A DNA stretch of 64,000 bases from Hymenobacter sp. DG25A (GCF_001280305.1 NZ_CP012623.1:248001-312000), one strand, 5' to 3'; shown: positions 8,299-17,898, counted from the stretch's first letter. The notes: generated from the sequence alone by a model not told the origin. Numbers and translations: made by a program.

Positions 8299-11200
8299 AT
8301 GTTTGATTTTTTAGGGAAGGCAGTTGCCAAAGTGTTCGGGACCAAGTCCGAGCGGGATTTGAAAGAGATTCTGCCGTATGTGGCACTCATCAATGCCGAA
8401 TATGCCAAACTGGCACCGCTCACCGACGACCAGCTGCGCCAGCACTCTGCTGAGGTACGCGCCCGGATTGACGAGCGTCTCAAAGGCATCGACGACCAGA
8501 TTGGCGGCCTGCATCAGCGCATTGCCGATGAGCCCAACTTGGACATCATCGAGAAAGAAAAAATCTTCGACCAGATTGATGCGCTGGAAAAGCAGCGGAA
8601 CAAGGATCTGGAAGTAGTACTGCTGGAAGTATTGCCGGCGGCCTTTGCCACCGTAAAGGAAACCGCCCGCCGCTACAAGGAAAATGGCCAGCTGGTGGTT
8701 ACTGCTACGGATTTCGACCGGGAAATTTCCCGTCGCAAAGCCAACGTAACCATTCAGGGTGACCAGGCTATCTGGAGCAACAAGTGGATTGCCGGCGGTG
8801 CCGAAATCACCTGGGACATGGTGCATTACGACGTGCAGCTGATTGGCGGCGTGGTACTGCACCAGGGTAAAATTGCCGAAATGGCCACCGGTGAAGGTAA
8901 AACGCTGGTATCTACCTTGCCCGCGTTCCTCAACGCGCTGGCCCGCCGTGGCGTGCACCTGGTTACGGTGAACGACTACCTGGCCAAGCGTGACTCCGAA
9001 TGGAATGCGCCGCTGTTCGAGTTCCACGGCATCACCGTGGACTGCATCGATAAGCACCAGCCTAACACTGATGCCCGTCGTGCGGCCTACGCCGCCGACA
9101 TCACCTACGGCACCAACAACGAATTCGGCTTCGACTACCTGCGCGACAACATGGCCCGCGAAACCGGCGAGCTGGTGCAGCGCAAGCACCACTACGCCAT
9201 GGTGGACGAAGTGGACTCCGTTTTGATTGACGATGCCCGGACCCCGCTTATCATCTCCGGCCCCGTGCCCCGTGGTGATGTGCACGAGTTCCTGATCCTG
9301 AAGCCCCGCATTGAGCAGCTGGTAAACGAGCAGAAAAAGCTGGTGCAGCAGTACCTGGTAGAGGCTCGCAAGCTCATTAAAGAAGGCAACGACGGCGTGA
9401 AGGAAGGCGAAGGTGGCCTGATGCTGTTCCGCGCTTACCGCGGCCTGCCCAAGAGCAAGCCGCTTATCAAATTCCTCTCGGAGTCTGGTATGCGCGTGGT
9501 GCTGCAGAAAGTGGAAAACCACTACATGCAGGACAACTCGCGGCAGATGCCCGAGGCCGACAAGCCCCTGTTCTTCACTATTGATGAGAAGAACAACCAG
9601 ATTGAGCTGACAGAGCGCGGCATCGACCTGATTACGGCCCAGGGCGAAGATCCGCACCTGTTCATCATGCCCGACATCGGGATGGAAATTGCGGCCATTG
9701 AAAACAGCAAAATCATCAGCGACGACGATAAGCTGCACCAGAAGGAGCAGCTGATCAACGACTATCAGGAGAAGAGCGAGCGGGTACACACCGTAAGCCA
9801 GCTGCTGAAAGCCTACACCCTGTTTGAGCGCGACGACCAGTATATCCTGTCCGACGACGGCAAGGTGAAGATTGTGGATGAGCAGACAGGCCGCGTGATG
9901 GAAGGCCGACGCTACTCCGATGGTCTGCACCAGGCCATTGAAGCCAAGGAAAACGTGCGCATCGAAGACGCCACGCAAACCTACGCCACCGTAACGCTGC
10001 AGAACTACTTCCGCATGTACCACAAGCTGGGCGGCATGACGGGTACGGCCGAAACCGAAGCCGGCGAGTTCTGGGAAATCTATAAGCTGGATGTGGTGGT
10101 AGTGCCCACCAACCGCGGCATTTCCCGCAAGGATGAGCACGACAAGGTATACAAGACTGTGCGCGAGAAGTACAACGCCGTAGCCGAGGAAATTCAGACC
10201 CTGGTGAAAGCCGGCCGCCCCGTGCTGGTAGGTACCACCTCGGTAGAAATTTCCGAGCTGGTGAGCCGCATGCTGAAGCTGCGCAACATCCCGCACCAGG
10301 TACTGAACGCCAAGCAGAACCAGCGCGAAGCTGAGATTGTAGCCGGCGCCGGTCATCCCGGCACCGTGACCATCGCCACCAACATGGCTGGTCGGGGTAC
10401 CGATATTAAGCTGCGCGGCACCGCGAAAGAATCGGGTGGTTTGGCCATTATTGGTACCGAGCGCCACGAGTCACGCCGCGTAGACCGCCAGCTGCGGGGT
10501 CGGGCCGGCCGTCAGGGCGACCCGGGTTCTTCCCAGTTCTTCGTTTCGCTGGAAGACAACCTGATGCGTCTGTTCGGCTCGGAACGCATTGCCAAACTCA
10601 TGGACCGCATGGGTCTGGAAGAAGGCGAAGTGATTCAGCACTCCATGATTACCAGCTCTATTGAGCGCGCCCAGAAGAAAGTCGAAGAAAACAACTTCGG
10701 CATCCGGAAGCGCCTGCTGGAGTATGATGACGTGATGAACGCCCAGCGCGAGGTGGTATACAAGCGCCGCCGCAACGCCCTGTTTGGCGAGCGTTTGGAG
10801 CTGGACGTGTGGAACATGATTTACGATGTGTGCGAAAACATCGTGGCCGCCCACAAAGTCACCAACGACTTCGAGGACTTCAAGTTGGCGGTTATTCGCC
10901 TGTTCAGCTATGACACGCACCTCACCGCCCAGGACCTGACCAGCCTGCCCGCGGCCCAGCTCACCCAGAAGCTGTATGATGAGGCCTTGGGTTACTACGA
11001 TGACAAGAGCCGCGTGATTGGCGAGCATGCCCTGCCGCTCATCAACGACCTGATTTCGCAGAACGCCCCCTACGAGAACATTGCCGTTCCCTTCACCGAT
11101 GGCCGCAAGCAGATTCAGTCGGTGGTAAACCTGCGCCGGGCCCAGGCCAACAAAGGCCAGGAGCTGATTCGCGGCATGGAGAAGGTGGTAACGCTGTCGG

Positions 11201-11700
11201 TGATTGACACGGCCTGGACGCAGCACCTGCGCTCCATGGACGACCTGAAGCAGGTGGTACAGAACGCCGTGTACGAGCAGAAAGACCCGCTGCTGATCTA
11301 CAAGTTCGAGTCGTTTGAGCTGTTTAAGCGCATGATTGGCAAAGTGAACGAGGACACGGTACAGTTCCTGTTCCGGGCCGACATTCCTTCCCAGCAGGGC
11401 GAAGCCGCCGAGCCGGAGTTCTACGTGGAGGACGAACTGCCTCAGCCTGCCCCCAAGCCCAAGCTGAAAGCCCAGAAAGAGGTATCCACTACCTCACTGG
11501 GTGCCGGCCCGGAAGATCTGGAGCAGGATGGTGCCATGACTCAGGTACTGGAAAAGCAGCAGCCCGCCCGCAGCCAGAAAATTGCCAACCGCAACGATAA
11601 AGTAAGCGTGCAGTATATGGACGGCCGCATTGTGCGCGACGTGAAATACAAGAGCGTGGAAGATGACGTGGTGAACAACCGCGCCGTCCTCATCGACTAA
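8299..11700 (+). CDS. secA: Preprotein translocase subunit SecA
   Basis: The 1133-residue motor ATPase drives protein export through SecYEG. It has the Walker A motif MATGEGKTL near residue 198, DEVDSVLIDDARTPLI (Walker B and the start of the preprotein cross-linking region), the ATNMAGRGTDIKL and RQLRGRAGRQGDPG helicase motifs of the second nucleotide-binding domain, and a helical scaffold/wing region. The protein is longer than the 901-residue E. coli SecA because of an insertion near residues 340-480, as in other Bacteroidota. The C-terminus ends NNRAVLID and holds no cysteines, so the SecB/zinc-binding motif of proteobacterial SecA is absent. It is a single-gene unit. Confidence 0.98.
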   Translation: MFDFLGKAVAKVFGTKSERDLKEILPYVALINAEYAKLAPLTDDQLRQHSAEVRARIDERLKGIDDQIGGLHQRIADEPNLDIIEKEKIFDQIDALEKQRNKDLEVVLLEVLPAAFATVKETARRYKENGQLVVTATDFDREISRRKANVTIQGDQAIWSNKWIAGGAEITWDMVHYDVQLIGGVVLHQGKIAEMATGEGKTLVSTLPAFLNALARRGVHLVTVNDYLAKRDSEWNAPLFEFHGITVDCIDKHQPNTDARRAAYAADITYGTNNEFGFDYLRDNMARETGELVQRKHHYAMVDEVDSVLIDDARTPLIISGPVPRGDVHEFLILKPRIEQLVNEQKKLVQQYLVEARKLIKEGNDGVKEGEGGLMLFRAYRGLPKSKPLIKFLSESGMRVVLQKVENHYMQDNSRQMPEADKPLFFTIDEKNNQIELTERGIDLITAQGEDPHLFIMPDIGMEIAAIENSKIISDDDKLHQKEQLINDYQEKSERVHTVSQLLKAYTLFERDDQYILSDDGKVKIVDEQTGRVMEGRRYSDGLHQAIEAKENVRIEDATQTYATVTLQNYFRMYHKLGGMTGTAETEAGEFWEIYKLDVVVVPTNRGISRKDEHDKVYKTVREKYNAVAEEIQTLVKAGRPVLVGTTSVEISELVSRMLKLRNIPHQVLNAKQNQREAEIVAGAGHPGTVTIATNMAGRGTDIKLRGTAKESGGLAIIGTERHESRRVDRQLRGRAGRQGDPGSSQFFVSLEDNLMRLFGSERIAKLMDRMGLEEGEVIQHSMITSSIERAQKKVEENNFGIRKRLLEYDDVMNAQREVVYKRRRNALFGERLELDVWNMIYDVCENIVAAHKVTNDFEDFKLAVIRLFSYDTHLTAQDLTSLPAAQLTQKLYDEALGYYDDKSRVIGEHALPLINDLISQNAPYENIAVPFTDGRKQIQSVVNLRRAQANKGQELIRGMEKVVTLSVIDTAWTQHLRSMDDLKQVVQNAVYEQKDPLLIYKFESFELFKRMIGKVNEDTVQFLFRADIPSQQGEAAEPEFYVEDELPQPAPKPKLKAQKEVSTTSLGAGPEDLEQDGAMTQVLEKQQPARSQKIANRNDKVSVQYMDGRIVRDVKYKSVEDDVVNNRAVLID

Positions 11701-11729
11701 GCTTTTGGCGCCCTAACTGCGTAATAAAA

Positions 11730-11760
11730 CAGTGGCAGGTAAATTTTTACCTGCCACTGC
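11730..11760 (+). terminator. Hairpin after secA
   Basis: CAGTGGCAGGTAAA pairs with its inverted copy around a four-base loop, 30 nt after the secA stop. There is no long T-tail, so terminator function is likely but not certain. Confidence 0.6.
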
Positions 11761-11790
11761 TGTTTGCCCGCCATTTCGTTTCTCTGCCCT

Positions 11791-12477
11791 ATGCGTACAC
11801 CTTCCCCCGCTGAGTTAGCTGCCCGCATCGACCATACGCTTCTGCGCCCCGATGCCACGCAGGCCCAGATTGCGCAATTGTGCGCCGAAGCCGCGCAACA
11901 CCGTTTTGCCTCCGTATGCGTGCCACCCGCCTTTGTGCGGTATGCGGTGGAGGAGCTGTACGGTACCGGCGTGCCCGTTTGCACCGTAGTGGGCTTTCCG
12001 CTGGGGTATCAGATTGCCAAGGTGAAGTTCTTTGAAGCCCACCAGGCCCTGACCGACGGTGCCCGCGAAATTGACGTGGTGATGAACATTGCCGCCTTTA
12101 AATCGGGGCAGCTGGAAGAAGTGGAGGAGGAGCTGGGCCAGCTCACGGAGCTGTGCCGGTTTAAAAATGCCCTGCTGAAAGTGATTATTGAAACCGCGCT
12201 GCTAAGCGAGGAGGAAATCATTACTGCCTGCCAATTGTGCGCGGAAGCGGGCGTTGACTTTGTGAAAACGTCCACCGGTTTTGCCAGCCGCGGGGCTTCC
12301 GTAGCTGATATTGTATTGATGCGCCGCCATTTGCCGGCCCGGATTCGTATTAAAGCCGCGGGCGGAATTCGCACGCGCACGGCGGCCCTGGCCCTCGTGG
12401 CTGCCGGCGCCGACCGGCTCGGTTCTTCCAATAGTGTGGCTTTGCTGCAACCCGATGAAACACCTGCTACTTCGTAA
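11791..12477 (+). CDS. deoC: Deoxyribose-phosphate aldolase
   Basis: The 228-residue TIM-barrel enzyme cleaves 2-deoxyribose-5-phosphate to glyceraldehyde-3-phosphate and acetaldehyde. IDHTLLRPDAT near residues 13-23, GFPLGYQ near 68-74, and FVKTSTGF with the Schiff-base lysine (Lys159) are all present, followed by the phosphate-binding IKAAGGIRT. The ATG at 11791 fits the conserved N-terminus; an in-frame TTG 27 nt upstream is less likely. Its last 23 nt overlap the start of the SPOR lipoprotein gene, suggesting translational coupling. Confidence 0.96.
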   Translation: MRTPSPAELAARIDHTLLRPDATQAQIAQLCAEAAQHRFASVCVPPAFVRYAVEELYGTGVPVCTVVGFPLGYQIAKVKFFEAHQALTDGAREIDVVMNIAAFKSGQLEEVEEELGQLTELCRFKNALLKVIIETALLSEEEIITACQLCAEAGVDFVKTSTGFASRGASVADIVLMRRHLPARIRIKAAGGIRTRTAALALVAAGADRLGSSNSVALLQPDETPATS

Positions 12478-13000
12478 CGTGCTGCTGCTCGCCGCTCTAC
12501 TTAACCTGGGTGCCTGCGCCGCCACCGCCCCCGGCGCTTCCTCGTCTGACTCCACGGCCCGGCGCAACGCCCCCCTAGAAGCTGCTGAGGACCTGAGCCG
12601 CTTCCGGCCGGTGTTCACTCTGCCCAAAACCCCGGCCACGCCGGCCCCCGCAGCTGTGCGCCCCAACGTAACGCCGGTAAACCAGGTAAATGCCCAAGTA
12701 GAACAGCGCCTGCGCGACCAGGCCTACACCAATCAGAACGTGAAATATGCCCAAGGCTACCGCATTCTGGCCTACGTAGGGCTGGAGCGTGACCAGGCCA
12801 TGGCCATCCGTCGCGCCGTTATCAGCCGCTACCCCGAAGAAACCGACTACCTCACCTTCAAGCAGCCGGTGTTCCGCCTCTGGGTAGGCGACTACCTGAA
12901 CCGGCTGGATGCCGAGCAGGCCCTGCTGCGCATTAAGCCCTACGCGCCCAAGGCTGAGCTGCAGTCTACGCAGGTAGTCCTGAACAAAAGCACCCTTTAG
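12455..13000 (+). CDS. SPOR-domain lipoprotein (putative)
   Basis: The 181-residue protein starts at the ATG at 12455 inside the end of deoC. It has a lipoprotein signal ending LNLGAC, then a low-complexity linker, then about residues 85-175 (QGYRILAYVGLERDQAMAIR and RLWVGDYLNRLDAEQALLRI) that match the pattern of a SPOR domain: alternating strands with a VGDY/A-x-A helix. SPOR domains bind denuded glycan strands in septal peptidoglycan. It is probably anchored in the outer or inner membrane facing the periplasm. The call rests on pattern recognition and a profile search would settle it. Confidence 0.65.
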   Translation: MKHLLLRNVLLLAALLNLGACAATAPGASSSDSTARRNAPLEAAEDLSRFRPVFTLPKTPATPAPAAVRPNVTPVNQVNAQVEQRLRDQAYTNQNVKYAQGYRILAYVGLERDQAMAIRRAVISRYPEETDYLTFKQPVFRLWVGDYLNRLDAEQALLRIKPYAPKAELQSTQVVLNKSTL

Positions 13001-13009
13001 CCCCACGGT

Positions 13010-13405
13010 ATGGCCTTTCTGCGGGAATTGCAGTGGGATGAGCTGGAGGTTTTGCAGGCTCTGGAAGACGTGCCAACGGAAGGCGCAGGCGGTAGCCTTC
13101 ATTACCGCGTGCAGCAGCACGACCTGCAGCTGCGCGTGTCTTTGTGGCCGCAGCATGGCTTCGTAGATGTACTCCTGCTGCAAGCCACTACGCAGACCGT
13201 TTTACTGGATATGACGGTGGCCGTGCGGGGTCGCATACGCTACAACAACGATAAGCGCGGCGAATACCTGGAGCTGGCCGATTGCCTGTTGATAAACCGC
13301 ATGCTTTCCACTGATGAGCAGCTGGAAGCTGCTTTCAGTCCCAATACCCCGGGCCGGCCGCTCCTGCTTACCGTGCGCCCGCACCTGAGCGTGTTGTTTG
13401 AGTAA
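13010..13405 (+). CDS. Conserved hypothetical protein, 131 residues
   Basis: I do not recognise this protein. It has no signal peptide or membrane segment and looks like a small alpha/beta soluble protein; the central part (VSLWPQHGFVDVLLLQATTQ) is strand-rich. The start lies 9 nt after the SPOR lipoprotein stop, and its end is 46 nt before the amidohydrolase start, so it is probably in the deoC-to-DUF2490 operon. No motif suggests a function. Confidence 0.65.
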   Translation: MAFLRELQWDELEVLQALEDVPTEGAGGSLHYRVQQHDLQLRVSLWPQHGFVDVLLLQATTQTVLLDMTVAVRGRIRYNNDKRGEYLELADCLLINRMLSTDEQLEAAFSPNTPGRPLLLTVRPHLSVLFE

Positions 13406-13451
13406 GCGCTGGCCTATTATTCCTGGATATCTCTACCGTATCTTGCCCCCT

Positions 13452-14690
13452 ATGCAGCATCTGATTTCCCGTCTTAAAGCCCTGGCCGCTGAGTCGGCCG
13501 CCACCACCGTTGGCTGGCGCCAGCACTTACACGCCCACCCGGAGCTTTCCTTTGAGGAGTTTTCTACCGCCGCTTTCGTTACCGAGCAGCTGCGCCAGAT
13601 GGGCCTCAACCCCCAGCCCCTGGCCAAAACCGGCGTGGTAGCGCTTATTGAAGGCCGCAACCCCGGCAGCCGGGTAGTGGCCCTGCGCGGCGACATGGAC
13701 GCGCTGCCCATTCAGGAGCAGAATGAAGTAGCGTACAAATCCACCAACCCCGGCGTGATGCACGCCTGCGGCCACGATGTGCACACTTCCTCTTTGTTAG
13801 GAGTTGCCTATATCCTCACGCAGCTGCGCGACGAGTTTGAAGGCACCGTAAAGCTGATTTTTCAGCCCGGCGAGGAAAAGCTGCCCGGTGGTGCCTCCCT
13901 TATGATCAAGGAAGGCGTGCTGGAAAACCCCAAACCCGCCAGCGTACTGGGTCAGCACGTATTTCCCATGCTGCCGGCCGGCCAAATTGGTATCCGGGCG
14001 GGCCGCTATATGGCTAGTACCGATGAGCTGTACCTGACCGTGCGTGGCAAAGGCGGCCACGGCGCCATGCCCGAGCAAAACCTGGACCCCGTGCTGGTGG
14101 CCGCCCATATCATTGTGGCGGCCCAGCAGATTGTGAGTCGTCGGGCCAATCCCAAGCTGCCTTCGGTGCTGTCCTTTGGGAAGGTTATTGCCAACGGGGC
14201 AACCAATGTTATTCCCAACGAGGTGTACATGGAAGGTACTTTCCGCACCCTGAATGAGGAGTGGCGCCAGGAAGCCCACCAGCACCTGCGCAAGCTCTGC
14301 GAAGGTCTGGCCGAGTCTATGGGTGCCACCTGCGAGCTGGAAATCCGGCACGGCTACCCCTACCTGGAAAACGAGCCTCAGCTCACGGCCCGCGTGCGCG
14401 CCGCAGCGGAAGAATATCTGGGCGCAGAAAACGTAATTGAGCTGGACCAGTGGATGGCCGCCGAGGACTTCGCCTATTTCTCGCAGGCCGCTGATGCCTG
14501 TTTCTACCGCCTAGGTACCCGCGCCGCCGATGGCCGCTTTGCCTCCTCCGTGCATACCCCCACTTTCGACGTCGACCCCAAAGCCCTGGAAGTGGGCCCC
14601 GGCTTGATGGCCTGGCTGACGTTGCGTGAACTGGCGGCTTTTACTACTACTGATACTGACGCGGCCACGGCCGAAACGGCCCATGCGTAA
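13452..14690 (+). CDS. M20-family amidohydrolase (N-acyl-amino-acid hydrolase type)
   Basis: The 412-residue enzyme is of the M20D type (hippurate/IAA-amino-acid/N-acyl-L-amino acid hydrolases). Metal-site signatures are ALRGDMDALPIQEQN near residues 77-91, MHACGHDVHTSSLLG near 103-117 (Cys106 and His108), and QPGEE with the general-base glutamate. The dimerisation domain holds VRGKGGHGAMPEQNLDPV. These enzymes are cytoplasmic, use two divalent metals and release amino acids from N-acyl conjugates. The ATG at 13452 fits the family start. Its stop overlaps the start of the DUF2490 gene by 8 nt (ATGCGTAA). Confidence 0.93.
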   Translation: MQHLISRLKALAAESAATTVGWRQHLHAHPELSFEEFSTAAFVTEQLRQMGLNPQPLAKTGVVALIEGRNPGSRVVALRGDMDALPIQEQNEVAYKSTNPGVMHACGHDVHTSSLLGVAYILTQLRDEFEGTVKLIFQPGEEKLPGGASLMIKEGVLENPKPASVLGQHVFPMLPAGQIGIRAGRYMASTDELYLTVRGKGGHGAMPEQNLDPVLVAAHIIVAAQQIVSRRANPKLPSVLSFGKVIANGATNVIPNEVYMEGTFRTLNEEWRQEAHQHLRKLCEGLAESMGATCELEIRHGYPYLENEPQLTARVRAAAEEYLGAENVIELDQWMAAEDFAYFSQAADACFYRLGTRAADGRFASSVHTPTFDVDPKALEVGPGLMAWLTLRELAAFTTTDTDAATAETAHA

Positions 14691-15471
14691 GCTTTTCTTG
14701 GTATTGCTGGTTGGCCTGTGCGCCGGTACCGCCCAGGCGCAAAGCCGCCGCGTGGGGTATGATCTGGAGCTGTGGCCCGAGCTGCAGGCCGAATACGCAT
14801 TTACAAACTTGGGCTACGCATTTCTGAGTGCGGGCGGCTTGCGCACCACGAACACGGACATTAATAACCCCGGCGGCTTTTACCGCAAGCAGCTGAAGGC
14901 CGGCTACGAAACCTGGCTGAATGAGCAATGGAGCCTGGGCGGCACAGCCCGGTACAGCCATTTGGAAGGCAGCAATGAGTTTGCGCCGGAAATTCTGCTG
15001 CGGCACCAGAGCACTATTGGCGCCTTCACCTTCGGGCAACGCGTGGGGGCGGAATACCGCTTTGCCAACACGCCGGACCAGACCCGCGGGCTGACGCGTC
15101 TGCGGCTGGATGTGGAGCGGCAACTGCCGCTGGGCAGCACTATTATGCTGCGCCCGCGCTTGTCGTACGAGCTGGCCACGTACCTGCGCCTGCAGCGCGA
15201 CGAGCAAACCCAACCTAGAGAGCGAGTCATTGATTTCGGCCTGCTGCGGGCTGAAATGGGCGTGCGACTCTCGGACCACTTCGATTTCACCCCGTGGTTT
15301 GGCTACCTAACTTCCTATCAATTTGTGCTCTCCCAAACCGATTCTGAGGGCAACCCCATTCCTGGTGGCCGCCGCAACTTCGTAACGCCGATGCTGGGGT
15401 TGGAAGCGCGTTTTACATTCTTATCCAAAACGCTGCTGACACCGCGCAAACAGCTGCCGACGCAGCACTAA
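14683..15471 (+). CDS. DUF2490-family outer-membrane-type protein
   Basis: The 262-residue protein starts within the stop of the amidohydrolase gene. A clear Sec signal peptide (KLFLVLLVGLCAGTAQAQ) is followed by alternating amphipathic strands (for example YDLELWPELQAEYAFTNLGY) and ends without a globular domain. This is the pattern of DUF2490 proteins, which are predicted outer-membrane beta-barrels of unknown role common in Bacteroidota. It ends the run from deoC. The next 240 nt are A+T-rich and hold the upstream region of hsp20. Confidence 0.72.
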   Translation: MRKLFLVLLVGLCAGTAQAQSRRVGYDLELWPELQAEYAFTNLGYAFLSAGGLRTTNTDINNPGGFYRKQLKAGYETWLNEQWSLGGTARYSHLEGSNEFAPEILLRHQSTIGAFTFGQRVGAEYRFANTPDQTRGLTRLRLDVERQLPLGSTIMLRPRLSYELATYLRLQRDEQTQPRERVIDFGLLRAEMGVRLSDHFDFTPWFGYLTSYQFVLSQTDSEGNPIPGGRRNFVTPMLGLEARFTFLSKTLLTPRKQLPTQH

Positions 15472-15713
15472 GTAGACAGATACTTAATTTTTTAATGACA
15501 TTTAGTCAGTGGTGTAAAATTGGCCTACATGCGTTTTAAGTCGTTTTTGGGCGATTTTTTAAAGTGATATTCTGCATAGGAAGAAATAGGAATTATAAAC
15601 AAGACAAAATGACTTGGAAAACTGGTCAAAGTGGTGCTGGTACAGAATTTATGGAATAGAGGTCAGAATCAATTATTGATTACTGTTCAACCTCAACATT
15701 CTTGTACCATACC

Positions 15714-16157
15714 ATGGCCACGCTTTTGTATAACACGCTTCCTACCCGCCGTTCGCCCCGCGCTTTCAACACGGTATTGAATGAGTTGCTGCGCGAAGGG
15801 CTGCAACCACAGGATAAACCCGCTACCAGCTTCGTGCCCCAGGCCGATATCCTGGAATCAGAGCAGGGTTTTGAGCTGCACCTGGCCTTGCCCGGCGTAG
15901 CGAAAGAAGACGTTAAAATTGATTTTCAGGAAGGCCGCCTCGTCATCAGTGGCGAGCGGAAAATACCGGTATCGGAAGAAAATGGGCCGAAATTCCGCCG
16001 CGTTGAAACCGGCTTCGGCACCTTCTCCCGCATGTTCCGCCTGCCCGAAACGGTAGATGTAACCGGTATTGATGCCCAGCTGGCAGATGGTCTGCTGCGG
16101 GTTATGCTTCCCTTTGATAGTAAGAAGGTAACCAAACACCAGATTGAAGTACGGTAA
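15714..16157 (+). CDS. Hsp20/alpha-crystallin small heat-shock protein
   Basis: The 147-residue cytoplasmic chaperone has an alpha-crystallin domain at about residues 45-147: PQADILESEQGFELHLALPG, then LPGVAKEDVKIDFQEGRLVI, a GERK turn, FRRVETGFGTFSRMFRLPE, and AQLADGLLRVMLPF with the usual A-x-x-x-n-G-V/L-L motif. The C-terminal I-x-V-type tail appears as IEVR. Small heat-shock proteins hold unfolding proteins for refolding. It is a single-gene unit with an A+T-rich upstream region and a strong terminator. Confidence 0.93.
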   Translation: MATLLYNTLPTRRSPRAFNTVLNELLREGLQPQDKPATSFVPQADILESEQGFELHLALPGVAKEDVKIDFQEGRLVISGERKIPVSEENGPKFRRVETGFGTFSRMFRLPETVDVTGIDAQLADGLLRVMLPFDSKKVTKHQIEVR

Positions 16158-16167
16158 GCACCGGTTT

Positions 16168-16199
16168 TAAAAAAAGGCACCGGATTGGTGCCTTTTTTC
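16168..16199 (+). terminator. Intrinsic terminator after hsp20
   Basis: A GGCACC / GGTGCC stem with a five-base loop and a TTTTTT tail lies just after the stop codon. Confidence 0.85.
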
Positions 16200-16272
16200 T
16201 TCCGGCCGTGGTTATACACGTGCAACCGTATACTACCCGATTCACCTCTTGCGTTTGAGCGGTATGGTTCTT

Positions 16273-16280
16273 TAGCTTTC
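16273..16280 (+). promoter_or_regulatory. Weak candidate -7 element for the htrA gene
   Basis: TAGCTTTC differs from TAnnTTTG at one position. A TTG lies about 21 nt upstream. The leader to the ATG at 16338 would be about 50 nt. Confidence 0.3.
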
Positions 16281-16337
16281 CGCCGAAACGGTTAACTTAG
16301 TCAGACTTCTTTTTCAACCACATCTTTATAATAATCC

Positions 16338-17840
16338 ATGCAAGCCAAACAAATGATGCTCGGCCTCATGGCTTCCGCCGTTCTTGGCGGATCAGTGGCC
16401 GTGGGTGGGTATAAGCTATTGGAGCCGGAGCGCCAGGTATCGCCCCAGGCCATAGCTGCCGACCCTAACGTACGCTACACCAGTGAGCTGCGCAGCAGCA
16501 CCTACGAAGTGCCCGAGGGCCTCAACTTCGTAGCCGCTGCCTCCGCCGTAACGCCTGCGGTAGTGCACGTAATGACAGAGTATGCGCCCAAAATGACGCA
16601 GAACGACGCCGTGCGGATGGACCCGTTCCTGCGCCAGTTCTTCGGCGACGATTTCAATCAGGGTCAGCGGCCCCAGTCGGGCCCGCAGATTGGCTCTGGC
16701 TCCGGCGTTATCATTGCCGCCAACGGCTACATCGTGACCAACAACCACGTGATTGATAAGGCTGATAAGATTGAGGTAGTACTGGACGATAAGCGCAAGT
16801 ACAAGGCCGAACTGGTAGGCGCTGACCCCACCACTGACTTGGCCGTGCTGAAAGTGCAGGCCGATAACCTGCCCTTCGTTCGCTATGGCTCCTCCGACGA
16901 CGTGAAGGTAGGGGAGTGGGTACTGGCTGTGGGCAACCCCTTCAACCTGAACTCTACCGTTACGGCGGGTATTATCTCGGCCAAGGGCCGCAACATCAAC
17001 ATTCTGCAGCGCGAAGACCGCATGGGGGTAGAAGCCTTCCTGCAGACCGATGCCGTGGTAAACCCCGGAAACTCGGGTGGTGCCCTGGTCAACCTGAAAG
17101 GCGACCTGATTGGTATTAACTCCGCCATTGCCTCGCGCACCGGCTCCTTTGAGGGCTACTCGTTTGCCGTACCCAGCTCCATTGTGAGCAAGGTGGTAGA
17201 TGACCTTCTGAAATACAAAGTAGTACAGCGCGCCCTGCTCGGCGTCAACATCCGCGAAGTAGATGCCACGCTGGCCTCCGAAAAGAAGCTGGCTTCGCTG
17301 AACGGCGTATATGTGGTGGGCCTGAGCAAGAACAGCGCTGCTGCTGATGCCGGCCTGAAAGAGGGCGACATCATCACTGAAATCAACGGCGTGAAGGTCA
17401 ATACGTCCTCGCAGCTGCAGGAGCAGGTAGCCCGCTTCCGCCCCGGCGACAAGATTAAGATTGCCTACCTGCGGGAAGGCAAGGAGCGCAATGCCGGCGC
17501 CACGTTGCGCAATGCCACGGGCACTACCGATGTCATTCGCGAAGAAATAGCGTCTTCTATTGAGTATGAGGGCGCCAAATTTGCGCCACTCACCCGCCAG
17601 GAAATGAATAAGCTGGACCTGGAAGGCGGCGCTAAAATCTCCGGCGTGCGCGGCAGCAACTTTAAAGAGACAGGCATTGGTGACGGCTTCATCATCACCC
17701 GCATCGATAAAAACAAAGTAGCCAAGCCTCAGGACGTGAAGCGCTATCTGGAAGAAGCCAAAAACAACCAGGGCGCGCTGGTAGAAGGTATCTACCCCGA
17801 CGGCCGCAAAGCTTACTATCCTATCGGACAGGCAGAATAA
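16338..17840 (+). CDS. Do/DegP/HtrA-family periplasmic serine protease
   Basis: The 500-residue protein has an N-terminal hydrophobic segment (MMLGLMASAVLGGSVAVGGY) that acts as a signal or anchor, then a trypsin-like protease domain with His137 (TNNHVID), Asp167 (TTDLAVL) and Ser246 (NPGNSGGAL), all in the right order. PDZ1 lies near residues 290-385 (AAADAGLKEGDIITEINGVK), and a second, weaker PDZ-like part near 400-495. Family members degrade or hold misfolded envelope proteins. The second PDZ is divergent. It is a single-gene unit ended by a strong hairpin. Confidence 0.95.
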   Translation: MQAKQMMLGLMASAVLGGSVAVGGYKLLEPERQVSPQAIAADPNVRYTSELRSSTYEVPEGLNFVAAASAVTPAVVHVMTEYAPKMTQNDAVRMDPFLRQFFGDDFNQGQRPQSGPQIGSGSGVIIAANGYIVTNNHVIDKADKIEVVLDDKRKYKAELVGADPTTDLAVLKVQADNLPFVRYGSSDDVKVGEWVLAVGNPFNLNSTVTAGIISAKGRNINILQREDRMGVEAFLQTDAVVNPGNSGGALVNLKGDLIGINSAIASRTGSFEGYSFAVPSSIVSKVVDDLLKYKVVQRALLGVNIREVDATLASEKKLASLNGVYVVGLSKNSAAADAGLKEGDIITEINGVKVNTSSQLQEQVARFRPGDKIKIAYLREGKERNAGATLRNATGTTDVIREEIASSIEYEGAKFAPLTRQEMNKLDLEGGAKISGVRGSNFKETGIGDGFIITRIDKNKVAKPQDVKRYLEEAKNNQGALVEGIYPDGRKAYYPIGQAE

Positions 17841-17864
17841 CCTGCTTCTGACCGGCTGAATTCC

Positions 17865-17896
17865 AAAGCCTCCGCCACTCTGGCGGAGGCTTTTTT
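17865..17896 (+). terminator. Intrinsic terminator after the htrA gene
   Basis: A GCCTCCGCCA / TGGCGGAGGC stem with a three-base loop and a six-T tail. Confidence 0.9.
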
Positions 17897-17898
17897 GT

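Noticed and set aside
8311..10467. A 718-residue open frame on the minus strand opposite secA
   Set aside because: It is an antisense shadow of the GC-rich secA codons, with no domain and no start context. secA on the plus strand is certain.
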